DNA from: CAISKJ01 sp046351555
Lineage (GTDB): Bacteria > Myxococcota_A > Polyangia > Polyangiales > Ga0077539
NCBI GenBank assembly: GCA_046351555.1
Contig: JAXLYI010000008.1
Coordinates: 310,001 to 374,000, forward strand
Direction of reading: 5' to 3'
Length of the DNA: 64,000 bases
The position numbers and the translations under genes are program-made. The notes under the pieces were generated by a model. That model worked only from the letters and a program-made list of their open reading frames with translations. It did no database searches and was not told the origin of the DNA. Below are positions 44,574-52,534 of the stretch, one piece after another. The stretch's first letter is position 1; every line of letters begins with the position of its first letter.

Positions 44574-46715
44574 ATGTTGCAGGTCGTCCAGGATGTTCGA
44601 AGCGGGGTCACCGGGGTCCGCGAGATCCCCGACCCCATCGCCGCGCCCGGGCAGGTCGTGGTCGCCGCCGCCGCGTCGCTCGTCTCCGCCGGCACCGAGC
44701 GCTACGTGGTCGAGCTCGCGCGCAAGAGCCTCCTCGGCAAGGCCCGCGAGCGCCCCGACCACGTCCGCCGCGTGCTCCAGAAGATCAAGCAGGAGGGCCT
44801 GCTCTTCACCGCCCAGCAGGTGCAGGCCAAGCTCGACGAGCCGATGCCCCTCGGCTACTCGTCGGCCGGCGTCGTGCTCGAGTGCGGCCGTGGGGTGCAG
44901 GAGTTCAAGCCCGGCGACCGCGTCGCCACCGCGGGCCCGCACGCCGGCGTCGTCAGCGTGAGCCGGACGCAGTGCGCGCGCGTCCCCGACAACGTCACCT
45001 TCGAGCAGGCCGCCTACACCTCCGTCGCCTCCATCGGGCTCGAAGGCGTGCGGCTCGCGAAGGTGACCCTCGGCGAGCGCGTGCTGGTGGTGGGCCTCGG
45101 GCTCATCGGGCAGATGTGCGTCGCGATGCTGAAGGCGTCGGGCTGCAGGGTGTTCGGCACCGACATCGACCCGGCCAAGCTCGAGCTCGCGAAGTCCTTC
45201 GGCGCCGACGGCGTGGGCCTGGGTTCGCCGCGCGACCTCGTGCGGAATTTCGCGGGGCCGCAGGGCGTCGACGCCGTGATCATCACCGCGTCTTCGAAGG
45301 ACAACTCGATCATCGAGTTCGCCGCGGACGTGGCGCGGGTGCGCGGGCGCGTGGTGCTCGTCGGCGTGACGGGCCTCGACCTGCCGCGCGCTCCCTTCTT
45401 CATGAAGGAGCTCGAGTTCACCGTGTCGTCGTCGCTCGGCCCGGGGCGCATGGACCCGCAGTACGACGAGCGCGGCGTCGACTACCCCTTCGGCTTCGTC
45501 CGCTGGACGGCCCAGCGCAACATGGAGGCCGTCCTCGACATGATCGCCGCCGGCTCGCTCCCGGTGGAGAAGCTCACCACGCACCGCTTCCCGGTCGCGC
45601 GCGCCGGCGAGGCCTACGACCTCATCACCTCGGGCGCCCCGGTGCTCGGCGCGATCATCGAGTACCCCGCCGTCAGCGAGCGCCCGCGCCGCCGCGTCGA
45701 CCTCCGCGCGACGAAGCCCGCCGCCGCCGGCGACCTCGGCGTCAGCCTCATCGGCGCGGGCAACTACGCGCGGCTGGTAATGATCCCGTCGCTCTCGAAG
45801 GTGGGCGGCGTCGAGTGGCGCGGCCTCTGCACCGCCCGCGGGATGAACGCCGAGCACTCGGGCCGCAAGATGGGCTTCGGCTTCGCCACCACCGAGGCCG
45901 CCGAGGTCTTCAACGACCCGCGCACCCACGCGGTGTTCGTCGCCACACGGCACGACCTCCACGCCGACCTCGTGATCGGCGCGCTCAAGGCCGGCAAGCA
46001 CGTCTTCGTCGAGAAGCCCCTCACCATCAACGCCGCCGACCTCACGCGCGTCGCCGCCACGGTCGAAGAGCTCGGCGACAAGTGCCCGATCCTCATGGTC
46101 GGCTTCAACCGCCGCTTCGCCGCTGCCACGAAGCGCGTCCGCGACCACTTCGCCGGCGTCGCGCCGCGCACCGTCTCCTACCGCTTCGCCTCGGGCTACG
46201 TGCCCGCCAACATCTGGCCGCAGGACGAGGACGTCGGGGGCGGCCGCATCGTCGGCGAGGCCTGCCACGCCATCGACATGTGCGTCGCGCTCACCGGCTC
46301 CGCGCCCGTGCGCGTCTACGCCGAGTCCGTTGGGTCCGCGCGGGGCCTCGAGACCACCGACGACCAGGTGTTCATCACCATCCGCCACGAGGACGGCAGC
46401 CTCTCCAACGTGTCGTACCAGGCCGGCGGCGACCGCGCGGCGCCCGTCGAGCGCTTCGAGGTCAACGGCGGCGGCCGCACCGCCCACGTCGACGAGTTCG
46501 ACGCCGTCGACCTCTGGCGCGGAGAGAAGCACACCGAGGTGAAGACCGGTCGCGACCGCGGGCACGACGCGGGCTTCCGCGCCTTCATCGACGCCTGCCG
46601 CAAGGGCGGCGCGTGGCCGATCCCGTGGCGCGAGATCCACGGCACGACGTGGGCCACCCTGATGGCCGTCCGCAGCCTCCGCGAGGGGCTCCCGATCGAC
46701 CTCGATTCCCCCTGA
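44574..46715 (+). CDS. Two-domain oxidoreductase (MDR-like plus Gfo/Idh/MocA)
   Basis: 713 residues. Residues 1 to about 360 resemble a medium-chain dehydrogenase (VLVVGLGLIGQMCVAMLKASGCRVFGTDID for nucleotide binding; no structural zinc Cys cluster). From about 385, GVSLIGAGNYARLVMIPSL and GKHVFVEKPLTINAADL are signatures of the Gfo/Idh/MocA family, with NRRFA typical of this subfamily. Such two-domain proteins occur in exopolysaccharide loci and are thought to modify sugar intermediates; the reaction is uncertain. A 40-bp gap separates it from the GT4 gene. Confidence 0.93.
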   Translation: MLQVVQDVRSGVTGVREIPDPIAAPGQVVVAAAASLVSAGTERYVVELARKSLLGKARERPDHVRRVLQKIKQEGLLFTAQQVQAKLDEPMPLGYSSAGVVLECGRGVQEFKPGDRVATAGPHAGVVSVSRTQCARVPDNVTFEQAAYTSVASIGLEGVRLAKVTLGERVLVVGLGLIGQMCVAMLKASGCRVFGTDIDPAKLELAKSFGADGVGLGSPRDLVRNFAGPQGVDAVIITASSKDNSIIEFAADVARVRGRVVLVGVTGLDLPRAPFFMKELEFTVSSSLGPGRMDPQYDERGVDYPFGFVRWTAQRNMEAVLDMIAAGSLPVEKLTTHRFPVARAGEAYDLITSGAPVLGAIIEYPAVSERPRRRVDLRATKPAAAGDLGVSLIGAGNYARLVMIPSLSKVGGVEWRGLCTARGMNAEHSGRKMGFGFATTEAAEVFNDPRTHAVFVATRHDLHADLVIGALKAGKHVFVEKPLTINAADLTRVAATVEELGDKCPILMVGFNRRFAAATKRVRDHFAGVAPRTVSYRFASGYVPANIWPQDEDVGGGRIVGEACHAIDMCVALTGSAPVRVYAESVGSARGLETTDDQVFITIRHEDGSLSNVSYQAGGDRAAPVERFEVNGGGRTAHVDEFDAVDLWRGEKHTEVKTGRDRGHDAGFRAFIDACRKGGAWPIPWREIHGTTWATLMAVRSLREGLPIDLDSP

Positions 46716-46790
46716 AAGCCCCTTCCCAGCGGCGTTCGGAGCGTGGTAGGCGTCTCACCTACATCACCCGCTTCACAGGAGCCGCCGCCG

Positions 46791-47801
46791 ATGATTCGCC
46801 TCCGTACGATCGCCCTCGCCTCGACGCTCTTCGCGCTCGGTTGCATGGCCGGGGAAGACCCCGCCGAGGCGCCCAACGCCGACGACACGGCCGACGGCGA
46901 CAGCGTCGGGGTGGAGGCCGCGGGCTCGATCGGCGTGCGCGTCCCCTCGTCGCTCAACCTCGACCGGCGCGGGAAGTTCTACCTCACCTTCGACGACGGC
47001 CCGTCGGGCGTGTACACGCCGCGCATCCTCGCGACGCTGCGGGCCCACAACGCGCCGGCGACCTTCTTCATGACGGGCGCCAACCTCGCGGGCAACGAGG
47101 CCGTCATCCGCGACCTCGACATGCGCGGGCACGTGGTGGCCAACCACCAGTGGAGCCACGTGATCGCCTCGGTCGCGCAGTTTCGCACCTGGGTGCCGCG
47201 CGAGGCCGACCTGCTCGACACCATCCTCGGGCGCCGCATCCCGCGCGTGTTCCGCTACCCCTACGGCGCGGGCTCGGCGGAGAAGGAGTCGATCCTCCAC
47301 GCCAACGGCTACTCGCACGGCGGCATCGGGTGGGACCTCGACTCGCTCGACTGGTGCTTCGGCGGCGGCAACGGCCGCTGCGACCGCGCCAGCGCCGCGT
47401 ACCGCACGGACTACGTGAACTGGGTGCTCTCCGAGGCGCGGCGCCTGGGCGGCGGCGTGATCCTCTTCCACGACATCCAGGGCATCACCGCGCGCAACCT
47501 CGACACCATCCTCACGCGGCTCGAGATGGCGGGGTACACGTTCGGCGCGATCCCGACGACGCCGGCCGCCGCGCCCCCGCCCGCGGCGACCCCGACGACG
47601 TGCACCGTCACCTCGGCCACCGCCAACGTGCGCAACGCGCCCGACGGCGGCGTCGTCACCACGCTCAACCGCGGCGCCACCGTGAGCGTCCGCGCGGTGT
47701 CGGGCGACTGGTACTCGGTGCGATTCACCGCGGCGGGCCGCGAGTGGGGCACCGACGCGGCCCCGGCCTTCATGCACAAGACCGTCGTCACCTGCCAGTG
47801 A
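46791..47801 (+). CDS. Polysaccharide deacetylase lipoprotein with SH3b domain
   Basis: 336 residues from the ATG at 46791 (GGAG twelve bases upstream). A lipoprotein signal ends in LFALGCMA. The NodB homology domain has FYLTFDDGPSG with the metal/catalytic Asp pair, HQWSH for the His pair and FRYPYGAG for motif 3. A C-terminal SH3b-like domain (about 275-335; TATANVRNAPDGGVVTTL type) could bind cell wall. It likely deacetylates exopolysaccharide or peptidoglycan N-acetyl groups in the periplasm. Confidence 0.92.
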   Translation: MIRLRTIALASTLFALGCMAGEDPAEAPNADDTADGDSVGVEAAGSIGVRVPSSLNLDRRGKFYLTFDDGPSGVYTPRILATLRAHNAPATFFMTGANLAGNEAVIRDLDMRGHVVANHQWSHVIASVAQFRTWVPREADLLDTILGRRIPRVFRYPYGAGSAEKESILHANGYSHGGIGWDLDSLDWCFGGGNGRCDRASAAYRTDYVNWVLSEARRLGGGVILFHDIQGITARNLDTILTRLEMAGYTFGAIPTTPAAAPPPAATPTTCTVTSATANVRNAPDGGVVTTLNRGATVSVRAVSGDWYSVRFTAAGREWGTDAAPAFMHKTVVTCQ

Positions 47802-47842
47802 CGGCGAATCCCGCGAACCCCTCCCGCAACGGACTCCCCCGC

Positions 47843-48769
47843 ATGACGACCGCGCCGCCCGGCGACGCCGTCCTCCTCACCATCGACCTCGAGGACTGGC
47901 ACCAGATCATCCGACGCGACCTCGGCGACCCCGACTGGGATCGCGCGGGCGAGGCGTTCCCGCGCCAGGTCGACAGGCTGCTCGCGCTGCTCGACGAGCT
48001 CCGCGTGCGGGCGACGTTCTTCGTGCTCGGGATGACCGCCGCGCGCTTCCCGAAGGAGCTCGAGCGCGTCGCGAAGGCCGGGCACCCGCTGGCCTCGCAC
48101 GGCTTCGCCCACCGCCCCGTCCGCGAGCAGTCGCGCAAGGTCTTCACCGACGACCTTCGACGCTGCGTGGACGTACTCGGTACCGTCACCGGGCAGCGCC
48201 CGAGGGGCTACCGGGCGCCGGCCTTCAGCATCACACGTCGGGACACCTGGCTCTTCGACGCGCTCGCGGAGGAGGGCTTCGCCTACGACTCCAGCCTCCA
48301 CGACTCGCCGCGCGTGCCCGACCGCATCCGACCGCCCTTCGACGGACCCTTCACCCTCACCACCGCGTCGGGGACTGCGCTCGTGGAGTACCCCGTGGCC
48401 GTGGCGCACGCGCCGGTGACGGGGACGTCGCTGCCGGTGGGCGGCGGGACGTACTGGCGCCTCGCGCCCTGGGCGATGGTGCGCTGGGGCCTCGACCGCC
48501 TCCGCGCGAACGGCGACGCCCCCACGCTGTACCTGCACCCCTACGAGTTCGACCCCGACGACCTGCGGCTCGACACGGCCCCGCGGCCGCCCGTTGCCGC
48601 CGCGGTCGAAGCCCGTTACAACCTGCGCCGCCCGCGCGTCGCCGAGCAGCTCGCCCGGGTCGCCGCGCGCTACGCCGTCACCCCCATCGAGGACCACCTT
48701 GAGCACCATCGGCCAGCTCGTTCAGCAGCATTTTCGTCAGCAGGCGAGCATCTTCGATCACCTGTATGA
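47843..48769 (+). CDS. Polysaccharide deacetylase, XrtA/PEP-CTERM-locus type (DUF3473-like)
   Basis: 308 residues. The N-terminus LLTIDLEDWHQI and RATFFVLGMTA, then HGFAHRPVREQS, RGYRAPAFSIT and the C-terminal segment with GGGTYWRL and LYLHPYEFDPD match deacetylases found beside exosortase-type exopolysaccharide loci. A GTG at 47798 overlapping the previous stop is an alternative start (15 extra residues). No signal peptide is evident, so it may act in the cytoplasm. The gene end overlaps the methyltransferase start. Confidence 0.9.
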   Translation: MTTAPPGDAVLLTIDLEDWHQIIRRDLGDPDWDRAGEAFPRQVDRLLALLDELRVRATFFVLGMTAARFPKELERVAKAGHPLASHGFAHRPVREQSRKVFTDDLRRCVDVLGTVTGQRPRGYRAPAFSITRRDTWLFDALAEEGFAYDSSLHDSPRVPDRIRPPFDGPFTLTTASGTALVEYPVAVAHAPVTGTSLPVGGGTYWRLAPWAMVRWGLDRLRANGDAPTLYLHPYEFDPDDLRLDTAPRPPVAAAVEARYNLRRPRVAEQLARVAARYAVTPIEDHLEHHRPARSAAFSSAGEHLRSPV

Positions 48770-49346
48770 CGCCAAGGACGGGACCGAGAGCCCCGTCCAG
48801 AAGATCCTCCGCCCGATCATGTTCGCCCGCCGCGACCGCGCGGTGGAGCTCGTGCGCGAGCGGCAGAGCCCCTCCGTGCTCGACATCGGCTGCGGCTCGG
48901 GCCGCGTCGCCGAGAACCTGCTCGACGCCGGCGCCGGTCGCTACGTCGGCGTCGACTTCTCCGAGCCGATGATCGACCTCTCGCGCCAGCGCCTCGCGCG
49001 CTTCGGCGACAAGGTGAAGCTGCTCACGGGCGACTTCATCGCGGCCCCGGTCGAGGGGACGTTCGACGTCGGCGTCGCGGTGGGCTTCTTCGACTACATC
49101 GAAGACCCGACGCCCTTCGTCCGCAAGGTGGCCTCGCTCGTCGACGACGTCTTCGTCGCGTCCTTCCCGCGCAAGGACTTCATCAAGGGGACCGCGCGGC
49201 GGATCCGCTACGAGGTCCTCCACGACTGCCCCATCTTCGACTACACCGAGCGCGAGCTGAACTTCCTCTTCAAGACCGCCGGCTTCGCCCGCGTCTCCCT
49301 CCGCACCTGGACCACCGGGTACGTGATGACCGCCTACAAGCGCTAG
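48699..49346 (+). CDS. SAM-dependent methyltransferase (class I)
   Basis: 215 residues from a TTG at 48699 with GAGG seven bases upstream; upstream codons are a shadow of the deacetylase gene, with which it overlaps by 71 bp. The SAM-binding loop is VLDIGCGSGRVAENLL, followed by YVGVDFSEPMIDLSRQ and FDVGVAVGFFDYIEDP. It probably methylates a sugar or lipid intermediate of the polysaccharide; the substrate is not identifiable. Confidence 0.9.
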   Translation: MSTIGQLVQQHFRQQASIFDHLYDAKDGTESPVQKILRPIMFARRDRAVELVRERQSPSVLDIGCGSGRVAENLLDAGAGRYVGVDFSEPMIDLSRQRLARFGDKVKLLTGDFIAAPVEGTFDVGVAVGFFDYIEDPTPFVRKVASLVDDVFVASFPRKDFIKGTARRIRYEVLHDCPIFDYTERELNFLFKTAGFARVSLRTWTTGYVMTAYKR

Positions 49347-49360
49347 ACCCCGCCGCGCCG

Positions 49361-49720
49361 GTGAGCCGCACGAGCCCCGACGCGCGCACCCGCGCGCTCG
49401 CCGAGCGCAGGCCCGGCGACCCGACGCGCCTCGCCGACGTGGTCAACTTCGGCCCCGTGACGCTCCCCGAGTTCGCCGCGGTCGGGATCACCACCGTCGA
49501 CCAGATCGAGCGCCTCGGCGCCGAGGAGACGTGCCGGCGCTACGTCGAGCGCTTCCCCGAGCGGCTCAACGTCAACGCCCTCGTCGGGGTGGTGGCGACG
49601 CTCGAAGGGGTCCCGTGGACGCGGGTGTCGCCCGGCGGCAAGGCGCTCGCGCGGCGCATCGCCGACGACCTCGCGGCCCACTTCGGTCGCGCGCCCGCCC
49701 CGAAGAAGAAGCGGCGCTGA
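49361..49720 (+). CDS. TfoX C-terminal domain-like protein
   Basis: 119 residues, GTG start. Residues about 20-100 (LADVVNFGPVTLPEFAAVGITTVDQIERLGAEETCRRY, split) resemble the helix-hairpin-helix-like C-terminal domain of TfoX/Sxy competence regulators. The N-terminal TfoX domain is absent and the end is a Lys/Arg-rich tail, consistent with nucleic-acid binding. Stand-alone TfoX-C proteins are common; a competence role should not be assumed. Confidence 0.8.
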   Translation: MSRTSPDARTRALAERRPGDPTRLADVVNFGPVTLPEFAAVGITTVDQIERLGAEETCRRYVERFPERLNVNALVGVVATLEGVPWTRVSPGGKALARRIADDLAAHFGRAPAPKKKRR

Positions 49721-49728
49721 TCGACGCG

Positions 49729-49806
49729 TCACCCGCGCCGACGCTGCGCCGCGGCGGGGATGCGGAGCTGCTCGCGGTACTTCGCGACCGTGCGACGCGG
49801 CGACGT
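49729..49806 (-). pseudogene. Remnant resembling an RpoN box (sigma-54 C-terminus)
   Basis: On the minus strand, the last 23 codons before a TGA at 49729-49731 read PRRTVAKYREQLRIPAAAQR, close to the conserved RpoN-box end of sigma-54. There is no upstream start or RpoN-like sequence in this frame; a neighbouring frame upstream is open, so the piece may be a frameshifted or truncated relic. Confidence 0.4.
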
Positions 49807-49888
49807 CGGCGACCTCGATGGGGCCGCCGGGCGCCGGCCGCCATCCCGTCAGCACCGCGTCGAACAGCGATGAAGTGCCGTGGGGGCG

Positions 49889-50890
49889 TCAGAACGTGCC
49901 CGAGAGGCCGACGGCGCCGGGGCCGGCGGAGAGCGAGACGCGCGGCGCCGCGCCCGTGTCGGCGGCGCGGAGCGTGAACAGGAGCGCGGTGCCGATCGCC
50001 ACGAGGCTGGCCCCGGCGACCAGCGTCGCGGTGGTGGCGGCGTCGAGCGCGCGGACGGTCGACGGGTCTTCGCCGGGGAGGAAGCCACAGCCGGCCGAGG
50101 CGTCGCTCGGTCGGTCGCGGCAGATCTCCTCCGCGACCCCCCACGTGATCGCGCTGGCGAGGAGGCTCGCGGCCCCCGCGCCGATCAGCGCGTACCCGAG
50201 CGGGTGGCGCCGGGTGGGGTGCGGGGCGGGAGGCGTGGGCGACGCCGTCGTCGGCCTGGGCGGGGGCGCGGGCGGCGCGACGCGCGCCTCGGCGGGGGGC
50301 GGCGGCGGGGCTTCGGGCGCGAGCGGCGCGAGCTCCGTCGGCAGCACCACGGTGGCGCCGGCCGCCACCTCGAGCTCGCGATGGTACGGGGCGAAGCCGG
50401 GCGCGGTGACGGTCACGGCCACGCGGACCGGGTCGACGCGCACGGTGGCCTCGGGCGCCTCTGCGGTCCGGTCTCCGACGGCGATCCGCACGCCGGGCGG
50501 CGCCGGGGCGACGCGCACGGTGATGGCGCCGACGAGCGACGCCAGGGCGACGCGCTGCTCGCGGCAGTACGCGAGGATCACGTCCCGGTTGGCGGAGGGC
50601 GGCTGCGCCGGCGCGTCGCGCACGCAAGCCTCGACGTGCTCGACCGCCTCGGCGTGCCGGCGGAGCTCGATGAGCTCGCGCGCGATGATGCCGTGGAGGG
50701 TGCCCGTCTCGCGCAGGGAGAGCGCCTGCACGGCGAGTTCGAGCGCGCGCGCGTGCTGCCCCCCCGCGTGGGACGAGGCGATCGCGCGCACCTGCGCCTG
50801 CCAGGCGGGGTCGGCGTGGGCCTGCGCGCGGGCGGCGGGGGCGGCGCAGAGGAGGGCGAGGATCAGGGCAGAGGGGCGGTGGGTTCGCAT
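49889..50890 (-). CDS. Secreted PEGA-like protein with C-terminal helices, kinase partner
   Basis: 333 residues. A signal peptide (MRTHRPSALILALLCAAPAARAQ) leads into helical repeats (about 25-115), a PEGA-like beta-domain (VRVAPAPPGVRIAVGD to about 190), a Pro-rich linker (195-230) and two hydrophobic helices (about 233-252 and 285-310). It lies 3 bp downstream of the Ser/Thr kinase gene and so is co-transcribed; it closely mirrors the layout of the protein encoded at 25941-27062. A periplasmic or envelope partner of the kinase is inferred. Confidence 0.8.
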   Translation of the reverse strand: MRTHRPSALILALLCAAPAARAQAHADPAWQAQVRAIASSHAGGQHARALELAVQALSLRETGTLHGIIARELIELRRHAEAVEHVEACVRDAPAQPPSANRDVILAYCREQRVALASLVGAITVRVAPAPPGVRIAVGDRTAEAPEATVRVDPVRVAVTVTAPGFAPYHRELEVAAGATVVLPTELAPLAPEAPPPPPAEARVAPPAPPPRPTTASPTPPAPHPTRRHPLGYALIGAGAASLLASAITWGVAEEICRDRPSDASAGCGFLPGEDPSTVRALDAATTATLVAGASLVAIGTALLFTLRAADTGAAPRVSLSAGPGAVGLSGTF

Positions 50891-50893
50891 GGT

Positions 50894-52333
50894 CTACTCC
50901 GGGAGGGCGTTGCCGATGACGAGGGCACGCGCCCGGCGACGCGGGGCGGGCCGGTCGTCGAGGTGGCGCGCGGGGCGGGGCGACGCGGCGACGACCGCGG
51001 GCGGCGGGGCCGTGACGACGACGGGCGCGGGCGCGACGACGGCGGGCGACGCGGGCGCGGGCGCGACGACGATGGTGGGCGACGCGGGCGCGACGGCGGG
51101 GCGCGGCGCGCGGGCCGCCGTCGCCGTCGGAGGCGCTGGCGACGGCCCGGGGTGCGGCGACGCGCTGAGCCAGAGGGCGACGAGCGCGGTCGCGACGGCC
51201 GCCGCGGTGAAGAAGAGCGCCCGCTCGCGCAGCGGGTCGGCCCACGACGCCGGCCGCGCGGGGCGCCGGGGCGGCTTCGGGCGCTCGATGGGGCGCATGG
51301 ACGCCTGCGGCGCGGAGCGCTCGGCCGGGTCGACGCCGCCCGCCCGCGCGCCGGGCGCGGCCTCGCCCATCGCAGCGAGGGCGGCGTCGACGGCGTCGAG
51401 GAGGCGCTGCGCGTCGGGGTAGCGGTCGCCCGCGCGGAGGGAGAGGGCGCGGCGGAGCACGGGCTCGAGGGGCCCGACGTCGACGCCGAAATGGGCCGGG
51501 GTGGGGCGCTCCTCGCGGAAGGCGCAGGCGAGCAGCTCGGGGGTCTCCTCGCCCTCGTACGCCTTCCGCCCGACGAGCAGCTCGGTGAGGATGAGGGCGA
51601 GCGCGTGCACGTCCGTCCACGGCCCGGTGCGCGTGCGGGTGACCTGCTCGATCGCCGCGTAGGCCGCGGTGAACCCGACCTCCCCCGGCGTGCGGGTCGC
51701 GGTCTCGCCCGAGCCCGCGCGCCCGTCCGACGGCTCGAAGGCCTTGGCGACGCCGAAGTCCAGCACGTACGGCACCGGGCCGCGGCGCGCGGGCACGAGC
51801 ATGATGTTGGCCGGCTTGAGGTCGCGGTGGGCCACTCGCTGCTCGTGCGCGTAGGCGATGGCGTCGAGCACCGGCCGCAGCAGCGCGACGGCCTGCGCCG
51901 GCGCCATGCGCGGGTCGAGGCGGGCCTCGCGGCGGCGCCGGAGCACCTGCTGGAGCGTCTCGCCGTCGAGCCACTCCATCGCCATCCAGGGGACGCCCGC
52001 GCCGTCGGGCGCGCTCGTGACGCCGACGTCGTGCACGCGGACGACGTGGGGGTGGCGGAGCCGCGCGACGATCCGCGTCTCGTTGAGGAAGTCCGCTTCG
52101 AACTGGCGCCGCAGCGTCCCCGCGCCGAGGGCGTCGGTTTTGAGGATCTTGATGGCGACGGGGACGTCGAGCCGGAGGTCGACCCCGGCGTACACGGCGC
52201 CGAAGCCGCCCTCCGCGACGAAGTAGTCGACGCGGTATTTCCCCGCGAGCTCGAGGCCGAGGATCCAGTCGGCGCCTTGCGTGACGACCTCGATCGAGGG
52301 GCGTTCGTCGGGGGTGCGCGGGGGTTCGGTCAT
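50894..52333 (-). CDS. Ser/Thr protein kinase, membrane-anchored (Hanks type)
   Basis: 479 residues from the ATG at 52333 (GGAG eleven bases upstream); the very long upstream frame is a shadow of the RCC1 gene. The kinase domain (about 30-300) is complete: EGGFGAVYAG, VAIKILK, HRDLKPANIML, VLDFGVAKAF, and a modified APE region (YAAIEQ). After a Pro-rich linker come one transmembrane helix (about 375-395) and a Pro/Ala-rich tail that is probably periplasmic. It forms an operon with the PEGA-like gene and is divergent from the RCC1-repeat gene. Confidence 0.93.
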   Translation of the reverse strand: MTEPPRTPDERPSIEVVTQGADWILGLELAGKYRVDYFVAEGGFGAVYAGVDLRLDVPVAIKILKTDALGAGTLRRQFEADFLNETRIVARLRHPHVVRVHDVGVTSAPDGAGVPWMAMEWLDGETLQQVLRRRREARLDPRMAPAQAVALLRPVLDAIAYAHEQRVAHRDLKPANIMLVPARRGPVPYVLDFGVAKAFEPSDGRAGSGETATRTPGEVGFTAAYAAIEQVTRTRTGPWTDVHALALILTELLVGRKAYEGEETPELLACAFREERPTPAHFGVDVGPLEPVLRRALSLRAGDRYPDAQRLLDAVDAALAAMGEAAPGARAGGVDPAERSAPQASMRPIERPKPPRRPARPASWADPLRERALFFTAAAVATALVALWLSASPHPGPSPAPPTATAARAPRPAVAPASPTIVVAPAPASPAVVAPAPVVVTAPPPAVVAASPRPARHLDDRPAPRRRARALVIGNALPE

Positions 52334-52534
52334 CGTCGCGGCTCCTGTCGGTGGAGGCGCGGACGTCGGTGCAGGCGCCGGGCCACGCGGCGACCCGCGC
52401 CGGCGTCCGCGGCGCGACCCGGGGGCCCGCGACGGAGTGTGGGCGCGGCCGGACAGTTCGTCGGCGCGACGGGCGACCGCTGGCGGCACGAAGGCCGCTC
52501 CGCCGCGGGCACCGCCCGTGCTTCGAGGCCCGAC
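52334..52534. promoter_or_regulatory. Divergent promoter region, kinase / RCC1 lipoprotein
   Basis: A 201-bp gene-free gap between divergent starts, so it should contain promoters for both the kinase operon and the RCC1 lipoprotein. No specific operator or sigma consensus is visible. Confidence 0.35.
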
